Assembly: GCF_020360975.1 (NCBI RefSeq)
Contig: NW_025408668.1
Span: 3,162,001 to 3,226,000 of the forward strand
Reading direction: 5' to 3'
Length of the DNA stretch: 64,000 bases
DNA from: Hirsutella rhossiliensis
Taxonomy: Eukaryota; Ascomycota; Sordariomycetes; Hypocreales; Ophiocordycipitaceae
Below, in pieces: positions 1-10,748 of the stretch. The position numbers and the translations under genes were made by a program. The notes under the pieces are model-generated. The model did not search any database and had not been told where the DNA came from. It worked only from the letters and a program-made list of their open reading frames with translations. How positions within the stretch are numbered: the stretch's first letter is position 1; every line of letters begins with the position of its first letter.

Positions 1-190
1 CGTGGCCGTTGTTGCCGTCTCCGCCGTGGTTGCCGCCGTGGCCGTGGTTGCCGGCTCCGCCGTAGTTGCCGACTCCGCCGTGGTCGCCGCCGTGGCCGTG
101 GTTGCCACCGTGGCCGTTGTTGCCGTCTCCGCCGTTGTTGCCGTCTCCGCCGTTGTTGCCGTCTCCGCCGTGGTTGCCGGCTCCACCGTG
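1..190. repeat. Tandem GC-rich minisatellite inside the secreted repeat gene
   Basis: Reading the minus strand, units such as GGCGGAGACGGCAACAAC (18 bp) recur back to back, mixed with GGC/CAC-rich variants coding for GGNHGHGG. The array continues past the window edge. Such arrays commonly vary in copy number by slippage. Confidence 0.8.
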
Positions 191-373
191 GTTGTCCCCT
201 TGGCCTTGGTCGTTCCCGTAACCATAGCCACCCGCCTGGATATCGTGGGCTTCGTTCATCTCTGGCGTCTCCTGGACGCCAACGGCCTGCTTGTCGGCGA
301 CGGCCTGGCCCTCTTGGGTGAGGGCGAAGCCGTTGCCCACGAGGAGGGCGACTGCAGCAATGCTGAACTTCAT
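1..373 (-). CDS. Secreted Gly/Asn/His-rich repeat protein (3' end outside window)
   Basis: The frame opens with ATG at 373-371 and runs off the window edge without a stop, so the C-terminus is missing. The N-terminus (MKFSIAAVALLVGNGFA) is a clear secretion signal. A short acidic stretch follows, then from about residue 50 a low-complexity region of GGDGNN, GGNHGHGG and GGAGNHGG units, encoded by 18- to 24-bp DNA repeats. No enzyme domain is visible. Secreted Gly-rich proteins of this kind occur in fungal walls and in secretomes of insect- and plant-associated fungi, but no function can be assigned here. A TATA-like box lies about 160 bp upstream. The long open frame on the opposite strand of this stretch is a by-product of the repeat composition. 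Confidence 0.75.
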   Translation of the reverse strand, partial: MKFSIAAVALLVGNGFALTQEGQAVADKQAVGVQETPEMNEAHDIQAGGYGYGNDQGQGDNHGGAGNHGGDGNNGGDGNNGGDGNNGHGGNHGHGGDHGGVGNYGGAGNHGHGGNHGGDGNNGH

Positions 374-531
374 TTTGCCGCGTTGGAAAAAAAGAGGTTG
401 AAAACCTAACAATCAAAGACCAGTCGGGAAGATGTGGCTGATGCTAGATCTCAGGCTTTGCTGTGTCACTGAAGCGTGTGATGGTGAGCTGATGAGGAGA
501 AGAGTTGGTTTGGGGGTCCGTCTGGGCTCAC

Positions 532-537
532 TTTATA
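532..537 (-). promoter_or_regulatory. TATA-like box of the Gly-rich secreted protein gene
   Basis: The plus strand reads tttata, which is TATAAA on the minus strand, about 160 nt upstream of the ATG at 373. Position and sequence fit a core promoter. No experimental support is available. Confidence 0.45.
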
Positions 538-649
538 GTCGGATGGCAACCTGTTCTGCTTCTTCTGTTCGACTCCATCCATCGATTACAAGACTCGGTC
601 GAGTCCATTCTGTTCGACCTAGGTTACGCAGGGCATAGCTTTGCTGGAA

Positions 650-3647
650 TGTCCCGACTAGTTCTGCTATGGAGGCTGGAATCCGCAGCCCAGGCGTCCA
701 GGAGTAGCAGACAGCCTAAGGCTGGAGAAAGAGAGCGGCAGAGCCATATGGGCCAGCATGGTGTCGGTCCCGATGGTGCGGGAGGCGGGAAGCCGCTACT
801 AGGAATTTGAACAAGAGCGGCAAGTTTCGAAAAGAGGAGAATCTTTCGTGGAAGCGGGGAATAGAGTGCTCACCAGAGACTCCCTTGACAAGATAGTGTC
901 AAACAGAACAGCTACGCTAAGCCAAGCTGCCGGCCCAGTCGCCCTGGGGGAGCATTCCACTTTTGCCGTCGTAGCTTAGCACGCCAATCACTCTGGCAGC
1001 GCAAGTCTAGCTGGCATGCCGGTTGCCGGAGTGCGGCACGTGAAATATAGGAGGCTAGCTAGCTAGTCCTCGCTGCCGTGGCAGCAGCTAGTTTGAGTCG
1101 AGGCGAGGTGCTCTCTCCCTTCCCCTGGACTAGTCGTTCGTGCAGAGACAAAGGTCAAGACATGAACTCAAGACTAAACTCGGCGACAAGGTTAAGCTGC
1201 AACGTGCAAATAAACCACCATGACGTAAGTAGCCGCTATCTTCTCAGGTTTCTTGCTGGTTCGGAAGGGTCTTCACTTCAAGTCTGTCCATCTTTCAGAG
1301 ATGGGTTCCGTTTGACCCTTGGCCGGGGTTCTCAAACCGACTGTCTTTGCCCAAGCCCCGGCACAATCAGATTGAACCATTGCCACACCACTACCTTTTC
1401 ACTGCTTACATGCTGCAGCAGAAAATGTGTGCCCCTCTCGATACGTGTTCTTGCCCTTGAAGCCGCACCAGCAATGCAGCCGCAGAAGCTAGTTCCAGTT
1501 CACTCTTGGCCCAGTGCAGCGACGCCGTCGACGGCCTCTGCTGCGGGGATTGCCATTCCTGTGCTGGAGGCCACTGTCGCTCTATGCCACTGCAGACCTG
1601 GGGACAGGCTTGCAACGGGCTGGGCAACGATCAGAGATCTGTCGATTCACTGGCCATCTGAGATTCTGTCTCACTGAGGCCATGCCGTTTGGAGCGTTCA
1701 GCGTCGGCCTAAATTTCTCGTGACAAATGATGCGATTTCGGAACAAAGCATCCATGAGCTCACTTAATTTCGTCTTTCCGCAATGTCAATGGATGTCCAG
1801 TTGCTCTTGCGGCACCCGTTGATCGAGCGGCGTGGTGTGGCTAGCAACACTGGGCCTTTTCCCGGCCAACTCCATGTGCTCACTGCTTGAATCAGCCGAG
1901 TTGAGACATGGACCAAGTCTAGTACACCACTACCAGGTAGATAGGACAGCGACATTTATGCGGAGGCTCGAAAAGTTCAGACGACAGGAGTATTATGGTT
2001 CGGCATGAGGGACTTAGACTGGACAACGGCGTTTCGTAACAATTATATGGACATGTCGAATGATGGGAAATCCCTTGCTGTCAAATTTGTAATCACTGGA
2101 TGATGAAAAGGACTAGCCTCCAGTCGTGCAGAGAGGCAAAAAAGGGTTGAGAGAGCCACACAACTCCACAGCTTGCGGAGCAGAGTGGCTTCGTTTGCCA
2201 ATGACTGCAGCGCCCCTGTCAAAAGCCGTTCCGGAGCTATTGGGTGACTTCTGGACTGGCCCTCGAAGCTTCAGACAGCAAGACGGAGAAGTGGCTGATG
2301 AATGTCGTTGCACGCGCCTCACGAACTGGGTAATCAATTCACTGCGATTTGGCCAACTGGATGACGAGCTGGGTATATAAATTACATGTAACACGATAAC
2401 CGCATTACGAGCGCACATCTCTGTAGCAGTTTCAATCCGGGGCATCGACCCGTGGCCTCCTCTGCCCGCTCAACCCGATTTTCACTGCGAAGCTGCAACT
2501 TGCCTCTTTCACGGACACAAGACCGAAACCACCCATAGAGGCGAAAGCTGAGCGTAAGTTTGCGGTGCGGGGATGGAACGTTTTCTTTTGTACGAAGCAG
2601 ATTCGACCGGTAACCGTCGGCAACCCACTCCTCCCCTCGATCCATTGTCTCGGGCTGCTAGTTATCGTGAGGAAGAGATGCGGCAGGCAGCTCAGGAACG
2701 ATATTGATCGCCCATCATTGGTCGTCAAAGAGGGCCAAATGCATCCACAACGAAGTCGACACTTTGCGATGGATTTGGATGCCAGATCCCGGCTCCTTGT
2801 CGAACCCCTCGACCTGTATTTCGTGGCCGACTCTTAGGCTAACCAAGAAGTATCTGGCGCCGTCTTGTATTCAAGCAAGTTTTACGAATACAGGGGACTG
2901 TTTTGTATTTTCCTTTCGCAGGGCGGCCAAGTGTCTGCATCAGCCACATAAGATCTAGGTCTCCCGTGAAGTTCGAATTGCATGTGTGCAGCATGATCAA
3001 TCCAGACTGTCGGCCCTGAAAGTTTAATGGACTTCAAGTAGCAGTTTTCTTCCTGATTAATGTATGATCGGCAATATTATATGTACGGACTCACTTTCAA
3101 CCATGATATCTAGCTTGCCGGTCCTGCATCGTGTAGACGGCTCAAGCTCACGCGTCGAATTCGTACTTGGTATCCAGTACAGTACGATCTTGACAGAATT
3201 TGTGTCAGGATGTACAGTCTTGGCCGGGACATGGGGGATTTCATCCTGCATTCCAACCGGCTGCTATACGTTTTCAGGACCCGGCGCAAAGTGTTGATGC
3301 ACAGGCCGGTCTTATTCCGAGACATGCCTTTCGAAAAATGGATGGCCTGCAAGAAGAGTGTCACGGTGGCTTCGGTCGTGATGGAGACGCATGGCTAAGC
3401 CGCTCGGTAAACGCTCGACTCGTTGCTAGATATCTTCCCGGACCAGTCCTTTCATTTAGGCCGGTAAGCACTAAAACTTGTGGAAACGTTGACCTTGAGT
3501 CCGAATCAAATGAACCGAGCGTTGTGAGTGTTGCCCGCAGTGTCAGATCAACTGCACACAGTGGCCAAGTCTCGCCACTACAGTCACGGAACAGTCTCGA
3601 ACAACATAGATGTCTTAAATTATGTACCCTCGATGCAACAACTGGAA
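650..3647. other. Intergenic stretch, no supported gene
   Basis: About 3 kb between the secreted repeat gene and the LINE. Open frames on both strands reach at most 199 codons and show no recognisable domain, signal peptide or splice-consistent extension. I see nothing that I can support here. Confidence 0.5.
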
Positions 3648-3662
3648 AATGGCAGGAGTCGG
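3648..3662. repeat. LINE target-site duplication, copy at the element's 3' end
   Basis: AATGGCAGGAGTCGG here is identical to 6236-6250. It lies immediately next to the pentanucleotide tail of the LINE. A 15-bp exact direct repeat at both borders of a non-LTR element is the expected product of target-primed reverse transcription. Confidence 0.8.
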
Positions 3663-3677
3663 TTTAGTTTAGTTTAG
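3663..3677 (-). repeat. LINE 3' tail, (CTAAA)3
   Basis: Three TTTAG units on the plus strand directly abut the target-site duplication at 3662. Some non-LTR elements end in short tandem repeats instead of poly(A), and this matches that pattern. It is not a telomeric repeat, which in these fungi is TTAGGG. Confidence 0.75.
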
Positions 3678-4023
3678 TGTATTTTCCGTCCAGCAACTTT
3701 TGGTCGCTCAGGTCTCCGCAGGGGAGCACAGGACGTGCTGAGCTAGCAGGTGTCTACATGCTACATATCGTACACTTCACCCACTATCCAGCATTTCATC
3801 GGCTCAACGGCGCTCATGACAAACCTGTTGCCCGTCAGCGGGACGTCCAGGCATGAAGAAAGCTGTCCCGTGGTCAGATCAGCCAATTTGCTTCTGGGGC
3901 CTTGCAGCCCTTGATGACCTCGGCGATCGCATGGTCGCGAGACCTTGACGCCGCCCGAGATCGGAGCAGGTAACAGAAAGGATTGAGAGGAAAGGTAGGG
4001 TGAGAGAGGAGAATGATGACCGT

Positions 4024-6235
4024 CTAGTGGCGTGGGCAGATCCCTCCGAAGAAGGAGCTCGCTTTCGCCAGCCTGACGAATTTGTCAAAGTCCTTGCCGA
4101 TTGCGCGGTTGATGGCTGCAGCCGGCCAAGGTGCAAGCCGCATACGATGCCGTGGCGCAACCTTTCTGCAGTAAAAGATGTGTGCTGGCTCTTTTCGTCT
4201 TCCGCACGAGCACGTCAGTCGCGCATTGTCGTGACCAAACCTTTCGTGGTAGTCAGCAAAATCCCCATGGTGGGTTCTTGCTGCAAGCAAGTTACGAAGC
4301 AGGGGCCGAGAGCGCCAATTCTGACGGGCAGCTGGTTGTGGCTTTAAGCCTCAGGTCTCTGTATCGCTCCGGCGCAGAGGCTTCCCACCAGGCCTTGAAA
4401 GCCTCTTCCGGCTGCTGTCGGGCAATCTTTCGCAGGTGCGCTAGCGTCGGGACGTTATCAGCGGGTTCTGGCAGTGATGCTCCCGCCTTTGCCAGAGCAT
4501 CAGCCTCCTCGTTGCCTGGGATGTCAGCATGGCCGGGGATCCAATGGACCTCCACAGCTCCGTATTTTCGCGCCAAAGATTGAAACTCAAGGAAGACCTC
4601 TTGCGAGGAGTCGCTCGGCGTGCCCGTAAGCATGTTGCGGTCGCGAGGTTGTCGAGGCAGACAAAGATGCGGTCAGTTTCTGGAAGGCTCACCGCAGCCT
4701 TCAACCTCTCAACGCACCTTTCGCCTCAGCGTCGAAAATCTCGGCGGGCCCGAGACGGCCCTTGTCGCGCAAGACGGTGGATCCGTCCCGATGAACAACA
4801 TAGCCATATCCGGCGTGGCCTTCGGTAGAACGGGACCCGTCGGAATAGACGACCAGAGTTCGGGGCGATAGTGCCTGGAGCCAATCGCGAAATTTCTTCG
4901 CCGTCTCATTTTCGATGCACTCTGCAGAGGCGCAGTCTGCTCTTCGACAAATCCGCGCTGCAGCAAGGCAGGCCTTGGGCAGCTTGGTAGCAATTCGTCG
5001 GAGCGCCGCAGCCTAGTCCGGAAGGGTTTTGGCTGCTTTTGGTACTTCAGCTTGATCATTTCATTCAGTATAGGGGCTTTTGGCCTCGACGTGCGCTTCA
5101 CGAGCGGATGAGCTTCGTCCAGGGATTTGAGACGCGCAGCAAATGCAGTCCGGCGCGCCTCGAGCAGCAGAGGGACCGGCGGTATCCCTGCCTCCCGGTG
5201 CAGAACATTCGTTGGTGTAGTTCTCCACACTGGCAGGATAGCCCGAAGAGATGTGTAGAGTGCCTTGCTCATCTTCTTTACGAGGTGTCCGATCCTGGAC
5301 GGTCCTTCCTTGCCCGGCTTGGTCCAGCGCGGGCGCGTAGAACCAGGATACCAGACCTCCGCCGCGTAGAGCAGCACTGGAATGACGCAAGCGCAGACCG
5401 CTCGTCGCACAGCGCTCGGTAGAGGACCATGCCTGGTGTTTGTCAGTCTCCTGAGATGGAAGGCGACTGCTTGCGCTGGCCGTCCATTTCTCGACATGAG
5501 TCTTGAAAGACAGAGTGCTGTCGAGCCAGACGCCGAGCCAACGCATCGCCCGGCCCGGCCGTTTCTCAAATTCGCCATGGAGCACTGGCGGCGCCGTCTT
5601 GGGCGTCGTTCGAGAGAAGTGCATCACTTCTGTCTTCTCAGGGTCGAAGGAGATCCCGTTGGCGGCGCCCCACGATACAAGCTCACGCACATGATGAGAT
5701 GCTTCGGCGGACGTCTCATCCAGGCTATCGCCGACGCAAAGGATGGCAGTGTCGTCCGCATAGCCGAAACGCCCTTTTGAGCTGCCCAAGCGGTAGATTG
5801 GTTCCGTATACAGTAGGAAGAGGATCGGCGAGACTGGCGATCCCTGTGGCAGCCCGCACTGGAGAGGCGATGAATTCGTTGCGATATCTTGATAGCGGAT
5901 GCGTGCCGACCTGTCTTGCATAAACGAGCCGACCCATCGCGCGAGGTTCGGTGGCCACCCTTGCTCCCGTAGGCGAAGGATCAATCTGTTGCGGAGGACT
6001 GTGTCGAAGGCGCCCTGAATGTCCAAAGTCACCAATGTTGCAACCTGCTTGCAGGCAAATGCCTCCTCGATGTCATGAATCAAGGCAGCAACGAGATCCA
6101 CGGCCGATCTCTTCGGGAGCGCGCCGGCTTGTTGTGGGTGTAGTACGCCGAAATGGACCGAGGCCCACGCTAGACGCCGTGCGATGAGCCGCTCGAGGCC
6201 CTTGCCGAGACAGGACAAAAGGGAGATGGGGCGCC
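4024..6235 (-). pseudogene. LINE RT / RNase H polyprotein, frameshifted
   Basis: From 6235 to about 5478 the frame encodes an RT palm and fingers: RPISLLSCLGKGLERL, then QQAGALPKRSA, a DIQGAFD motif, GLPQGSPVSP and the catalytic GYADDTAIL. At about 5478 the frame shifts and continues through the thumb and connection region to about 4910. The RNase H domain (VYSDGSRSTEGHAGYG, then HWIPGHADIPGNEEAD) needs further shifts near 4910, 4712 and 4625. A last shift near 4310 leads into a C-terminal TCSCGRRKEPAHIFYC zinc-knuckle-like motif ending at 4024. The open frame that appears to start at 6269 is chimeric: its first residues come from flanking DNA and the target-site duplication, and a stop codon directly precedes that ATG. 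Confidence 0.9.
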
Positions 6236-6250
6236 AATGGCAGGAGTCGG
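6236..6250. repeat. LINE target-site duplication, copy at the element's 5' end
   Basis: AATGGCAGGAGTCGG, identical to 3648-3662. The element sequence starts directly beside it at 6235. Confidence 0.8.
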
Positions 6251-9200
6251 GTGCAACGGGGCTAATCATCTAGGGTAGGTCGGGGTTATGTCGATAGCAG
6301 CACCATGCTCGGCCTCGATATGAGTAACAGGCCTAACTGACGATCGACCTCTACAGCCTGGTATTTCTCACCATAATTCACAGCATAACTATGTCAGGTA
6401 CGTCTTAGGGCTGCCCGCCAAGAGTATATGTGCTTTCTTTTTCCACGTGCATAATGCGTGTAACACACACAATGACAACATGGTTCTGCCTTAAGCCGCC
6501 CCTCTCGCCGTCCGAAGTCACGCTGGGCTTAATTGGTTGCTTTACCGATGTAACTATTCCTGAGTTGGTTCATTATCCTGGGTAGAGGTGACTAGTCTGA
6601 AGGTTAACAAGATGATGAGGCAATGATGCACCAGGAGGTCCGTTGCCGAGTAGCAGCCCGCTCAGAATCATCGATAGGGTTTGCCGTCGGCAGAACACAA
6701 GCACCAGCAGTGGGGCACTGGAACATTGGTTAGGTAGGTTTGCATGGCCAGCTGCAATCATCCGTCCTACAGGGAATGGACAGAACACCGCTGATGCGTA
6801 CTCTAAATTCAATCGCTACTGGTGTCGACAATCCAGCCATGAGAGTGCTCGGTACAGAAATCTTGGACAGCTTTTCACAAGATCTGCTTCTCAGTCAGTA
6901 CTTGAGCATGCTTGTGTAAACATTTCGTCCTAAAACGTCTTCTTGGTTTAACCCTGCTCGCAATCTTATCAGCCGGTGCCAAGAAAAGCTGGTGGCCGGG
7001 GTAAGAAAGCCCAAAGCCTTCGGTCCTTTTTCCGCGGGAAATTTTGCAGAGCATGCTCTTGGGTCATCCTTGAACCCCAACGCCAGTTGTTTTTTCCGTG
7101 ATTGGCGGAGCATAGTCGAGTCGAAAACTCTTGTTCGTGATGACAGCGAACATTAGTCCCTTTACTCTGCAAAGAGGAACAGATCCGCAACGTTGCGCTT
7201 CTTCAGCTTTACGAAGAATTAACCCCTGAGCCGTACGGCCCTGACATCTTCGTGTTTACTTGGAATCAGCAGGCCAAGCTGGGATAGAGTGGGCTGTTCC
7301 GCCTGGCATGCTCACCAGAAGCTATAAATAGCTATGCAGTGATGAGTGATGTCAGAAAACAACACTGAGACTCAAAGCCCAAGCCGAATAGACGGTCACG
7401 GCGAAGTAACACGGAAATAACGCCAAGGAAACAAAATGACAATGAACACAAGACTACTTAGAGAACGGTCCGACGTAGTACGCAAGCTGTGCTGTCCAGA
7501 CTAAGTCATGAATGTGTCCTCGCCAAGTTCAAAACAAGTCATGAAATCAAAAGTAAAAGAATGCAGATGAACAGGAGCTGAATTCGAGCCGGCCAGAGAA
7601 AAGACGAGAGCAATCGTACCGCCAGACTCACCGGCCTACGAGTCCCCCACTTGGCAGGCTCGGCAAGCAAATTCATGGGCCGGTTATCCTGGCCGTAATA
7701 CAGTTATACAGTAGTTAGCAAAGTTACTGAGAAAACAAGGGCTCCAAGAATTCTTTGTGTATACAGAGTAGAGGGCAAAGGCTTGTGGAGTTTGGAGTCC
7801 ACCCAGTGTGAGAAATATGGTTTGTATACCCAAAGTGGCACGAGTCAGCCATCTCTGTCAGTACATGTAGTGACATAGATCCCGTTCCGCTTCCCGCGAG
7901 GCCGAACGGGCTGTTCGTTGCCGTAACCCAATATACGAGTCAACAGGAGAGCCATTGGCGGGCCAGTGGACCAGGGGTGGAGGCAGAGCCCCTGAGCTGA
8001 TCTGTCGCATGTGTCTAGCCAAAGTATGTAGAGAGGAAACGTCCCAACGTTGACAAAGCCTGGCCTACTTGTGCTGTACGGTATAAGATATGTACAATCC
8101 GTGCGTGTAGTGCGCTGCATGCGCGTGCGACTGTCATCATCCACCAGCCTGAAAGCAGCGTGGCCCATTGTATGATCCGGATGATCTCAACATACCAGGG
8201 GAATAAAGTGGTCTATCTGCTATGTATGTATATATAGACATACAGTGTACAATTTGCACACGCTGTCCATGTATCACTATGAGCTCCGTGTGACTACAGC
8301 CGGATGGACGTCGAGAAATGAACAACGAAGTTGACCCGACAGCCATCAAGGCACATTAGCTTTCTTCCTTTCCCCGTTTCTCGTAACGGGAAAGTAGGGT
8401 CACCACTACTTGTACATGAAATTGACGATTACTGGCTCAATTGGCGATCTCCCGCAGAAGCTAATGGCAGCCTGGGGTTGGCAACTCGCGGCATGGTACG
8501 ATTTCCCACCGGTAGCATGTATAAGTACTGCGCAATACTTATTACTTGGCGCAAGGGAGGAAGTCGGTAAGTTCCATACTGCACTGTGTAGTTGGATAAT
8601 GCAGACCTCGAGGAATCTAACGCAGTCGTGTGCCTAGAATATGTGTATATCCGTGCATTATATACTCACAATGGAGGAGGGTGGCACGGATCCAACGCGG
8701 CTTTGTGTCATTTAGATGAAGTACAGGCTTGCCAGAATGCTCAGACTTATGTCGAATTCCCGAGATAGCAGAGAGACCAAGAGTGCAAGAAATGCTCTTT
8801 GCTCCTACTGAGCGCCCCGATAATGGATTAATGCCACAAATAGCGTGTGGACAGTCATGCGAGATTTGCTCATTCAGGCACCACTCTCTTCGTATCCTTC
8901 TCCATACCGGCGCCGCTTCATCCGCATGCGGTCGTTTTGAAAGTTGGCCTTCAGAGCAAGGGTGGCCAGGCGGCGGACCGTCTGACAGGCATCTGGCTAT
9001 CCATTGCCGGAATGTTTGTGTGTTTATGCCGCCGTGCATTATGCTTGGGTTCTCCACGCGGAGATCATACTGGGACTGGCATGACCTGGCTGTCAGAGCT
9101 CTGACTATCAGTCGCTCCTCTTGTCGTAAAGCCAATGGCGCTCACGTGGCTCAACCACCGGGAACTTTTATTCTTACGCTTGGTCGTGTTGCGTCAACTC

Positions 9201-10560
9201 TACCGGCTGTTCATTGAGTTGTTGGTGTGTCAAAGACTACGCAACAGGGCAATGACCGAGTATTTGAGTGGCAGGAATTCTCTGTAAAGCAGTGAATTAT
9301 ACATAGCCGGGATATCCCTGTCAGTATGCATGTGCTTGTGCCCCAAGGACATGCTTGTGTGCCTTGTTCGGTTTCTAGAGTTTTCTCGCCCGGGACCGGA
9401 TATGCGTAGTGGTGGACCTATAGCACGACGTATAGTAAGGCTCCTCGCGAAAACCCACACAAGACTTGCAAGCGATGACTCGTCCTCGGAACGGAAACAA
9501 CAAGAAAGAGAGGGAAACACAGCCATTGTGGATCCGGTTAAGTAAAACTTCTTTTGTATCCTTACACGTACAGTACATACCACCCATGTTTCCCGTTGCC
9601 TATTTTTGGAACCTAGATAAAGCATCGTCACGTATTGGTGAGCGAGTACCGTATTTCGTACATACTGTACATATGTGCTCGTCCAGGGGTCGTGTCCATG
9701 TACAGTATTGTCACCCGTTAGTCGGAATCAACCGCAGTGCACTGCCTCCGGGCGACCAAGCCGCCCAGGAAGATCTCTGCCCTCATAACATGGAGCAGCC
9801 TCCCGCTTTGGGTAAAAGAAAACAAAAGAGACGTGCCGTGGACCGTGACTCTCGGCTATAGCCAGCCACTGGATCAAGATTGCGCCTCAGCCCTATCAGC
9901 ACTGCCCGGTAGATTGCCCCATCTACGTTTCCACAACTAGCCCGGCTTTCTACTTATACCAGGGCAAGAGTACGCCAGTCCATAGCTGCGTCTGACGAGA
10001 CTGTTCAACAAGGACGAGGGCTCGGGAAGAGACGTCAGGCTGCCATTTACGAGCAATCTGAAAAATCGTGCTATATTCTCGGGATCGTGAGCTCAACTAG
10101 ACTTGTCATAAAACCCAGGTGGCGGTTCTAGCATATGAACTTAGCCTTCGCGATCACTAGTAGGATTAGAATGTGAAGCCAGATACACGAGAATCCATGC
10201 TGTATTTCCGTTATGACCAGATGCTGGGAATACGAGGACAAGCTTGGAAAAGTCGTCGGGGCTTCTGTCACTTTGGAGCCGGAGATCCAGCGGACTTCGG
10301 GTTCACGCGTTTCCTAGTATATGCTCATGTACCTATCTATACTGAATGGAGGGCCTCGTCCACCCAGAATTTGGCGTCAGATACCGTACGAGGTACAAGA
10401 TGCCAGTCGGTGACTGCCCGAAGAGAGTGGAACTCTGGAAGCCCCCCCCCATCCATGAAGCTGCATGAAGAGCGCTCCACGTCCGGTCGAGGGCGATGAC
10501 GGATGTCGGCAGCTCCGTCCCCCTTCTAGAAACATAATCATCAATGCGACCAGTGGGTCT
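6251..10560. other. Large gene-poor gap, no supported gene
   Basis: About 4.3 kb between the LINE and the GPI-protein promoter. Frames on both strands stay under 175 codons and lack recognisable domains. There is a weak inverted repeat around TGTACAGTA (9664-9672 with 9700-9708). I find no convincing tRNA, coding exon chain or transposon ends. Confidence 0.5.
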
Positions 10561-10570
10561 GGTCAGAGTC

Positions 10571-10576
10571 TATAAA
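10571..10576 (+). promoter_or_regulatory. TATA box of the GPI-anchored protein gene
   Basis: TATAAA lies 173 nt upstream of the ATG at 10749. A second AT-rich site (catatataac) is at about 10630. Placement fits a core promoter of a strongly expressed wall-protein gene; this is an inference. Confidence 0.5.
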
Positions 10577-10748
10577 GAAGCCGTCCCTCTCTGAAGGGGG
10601 AGGTCTCCTCTACCCTGGATGAATTGGTGTCATATATAACTTTGCGTTCAGTAATATTCCTAATCCCTCAACTCCCCAGTCTGGCCCCCGACGTTCGTTC
10701 ACGCTCTTATTAATTACTCCCAAATATCAAACAAACAAGTCACTCGCT

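Larger units (their letters stand above)
3663..6235 (-). mobile_element. 5'-truncated non-LTR retrotransposon (LINE, Tad-like architecture)
   Basis: The element reads on the minus strand from 6235 to 3663. It starts inside the reverse transcriptase (at the RPISLL motif), so the upstream ORF and endonuclease are gone, as in typical 5'-truncated LINE copies. In order it holds an RT domain, a connecting region, an RNase H domain and a Cys/His-rich C-terminus. A 3' UTR follows, then a tail of three CTAAA units (plus-strand TTTAG at 3663-3677). Both ends are bounded by the 15-bp duplication AATGGCAGGAGTCGG. RT plus RNase H with a short tandem tail fits Tad/I-type fungal LINEs; the clade is inferred. 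At least five frameshifts make it non-functional. Confidence 0.88.

Noticed and set aside
2..409. Plus-strand 135-codon Ala/Val-rich frame
   Set aside because: It is the antisense of the minus-strand Gly/Asn/His-rich repeat gene, which has a proper signal peptide and TATA box.
1078..1677. 199-codon plus-strand frame
   Set aside because: No domain, signal peptide, codon-like regularity or exon partners; within an otherwise empty intergenic stretch.
3663..3677. TTTAG repeat as an interstitial telomere sequence
   Set aside because: The unit is TTTAG, not TTAGGG, and its position next to the LINE target-site duplication explains it as the element's tail.
5061..6269. 402-codon RT frame as an intact gene starting at 6269
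   Set aside because: A stop codon directly precedes the ATG, the first residues come from flanking DNA, and the frame leaves the homologous phase near 5478.
8617..9217. Overlapping 172- and 162-codon frames on opposite strands
   Set aside because: Neither has a domain or supportive context; overlapping open frames of this size occur by chance in GC-balanced DNA.
9562..9710. TGTACAGTA/TACTGTACA inverted repeat as a regulatory palindrome
   Set aside because: Only 9 bp per arm in a gene-free stretch with several similar GTAC-rich motifs; not distinguishable from chance by eye.
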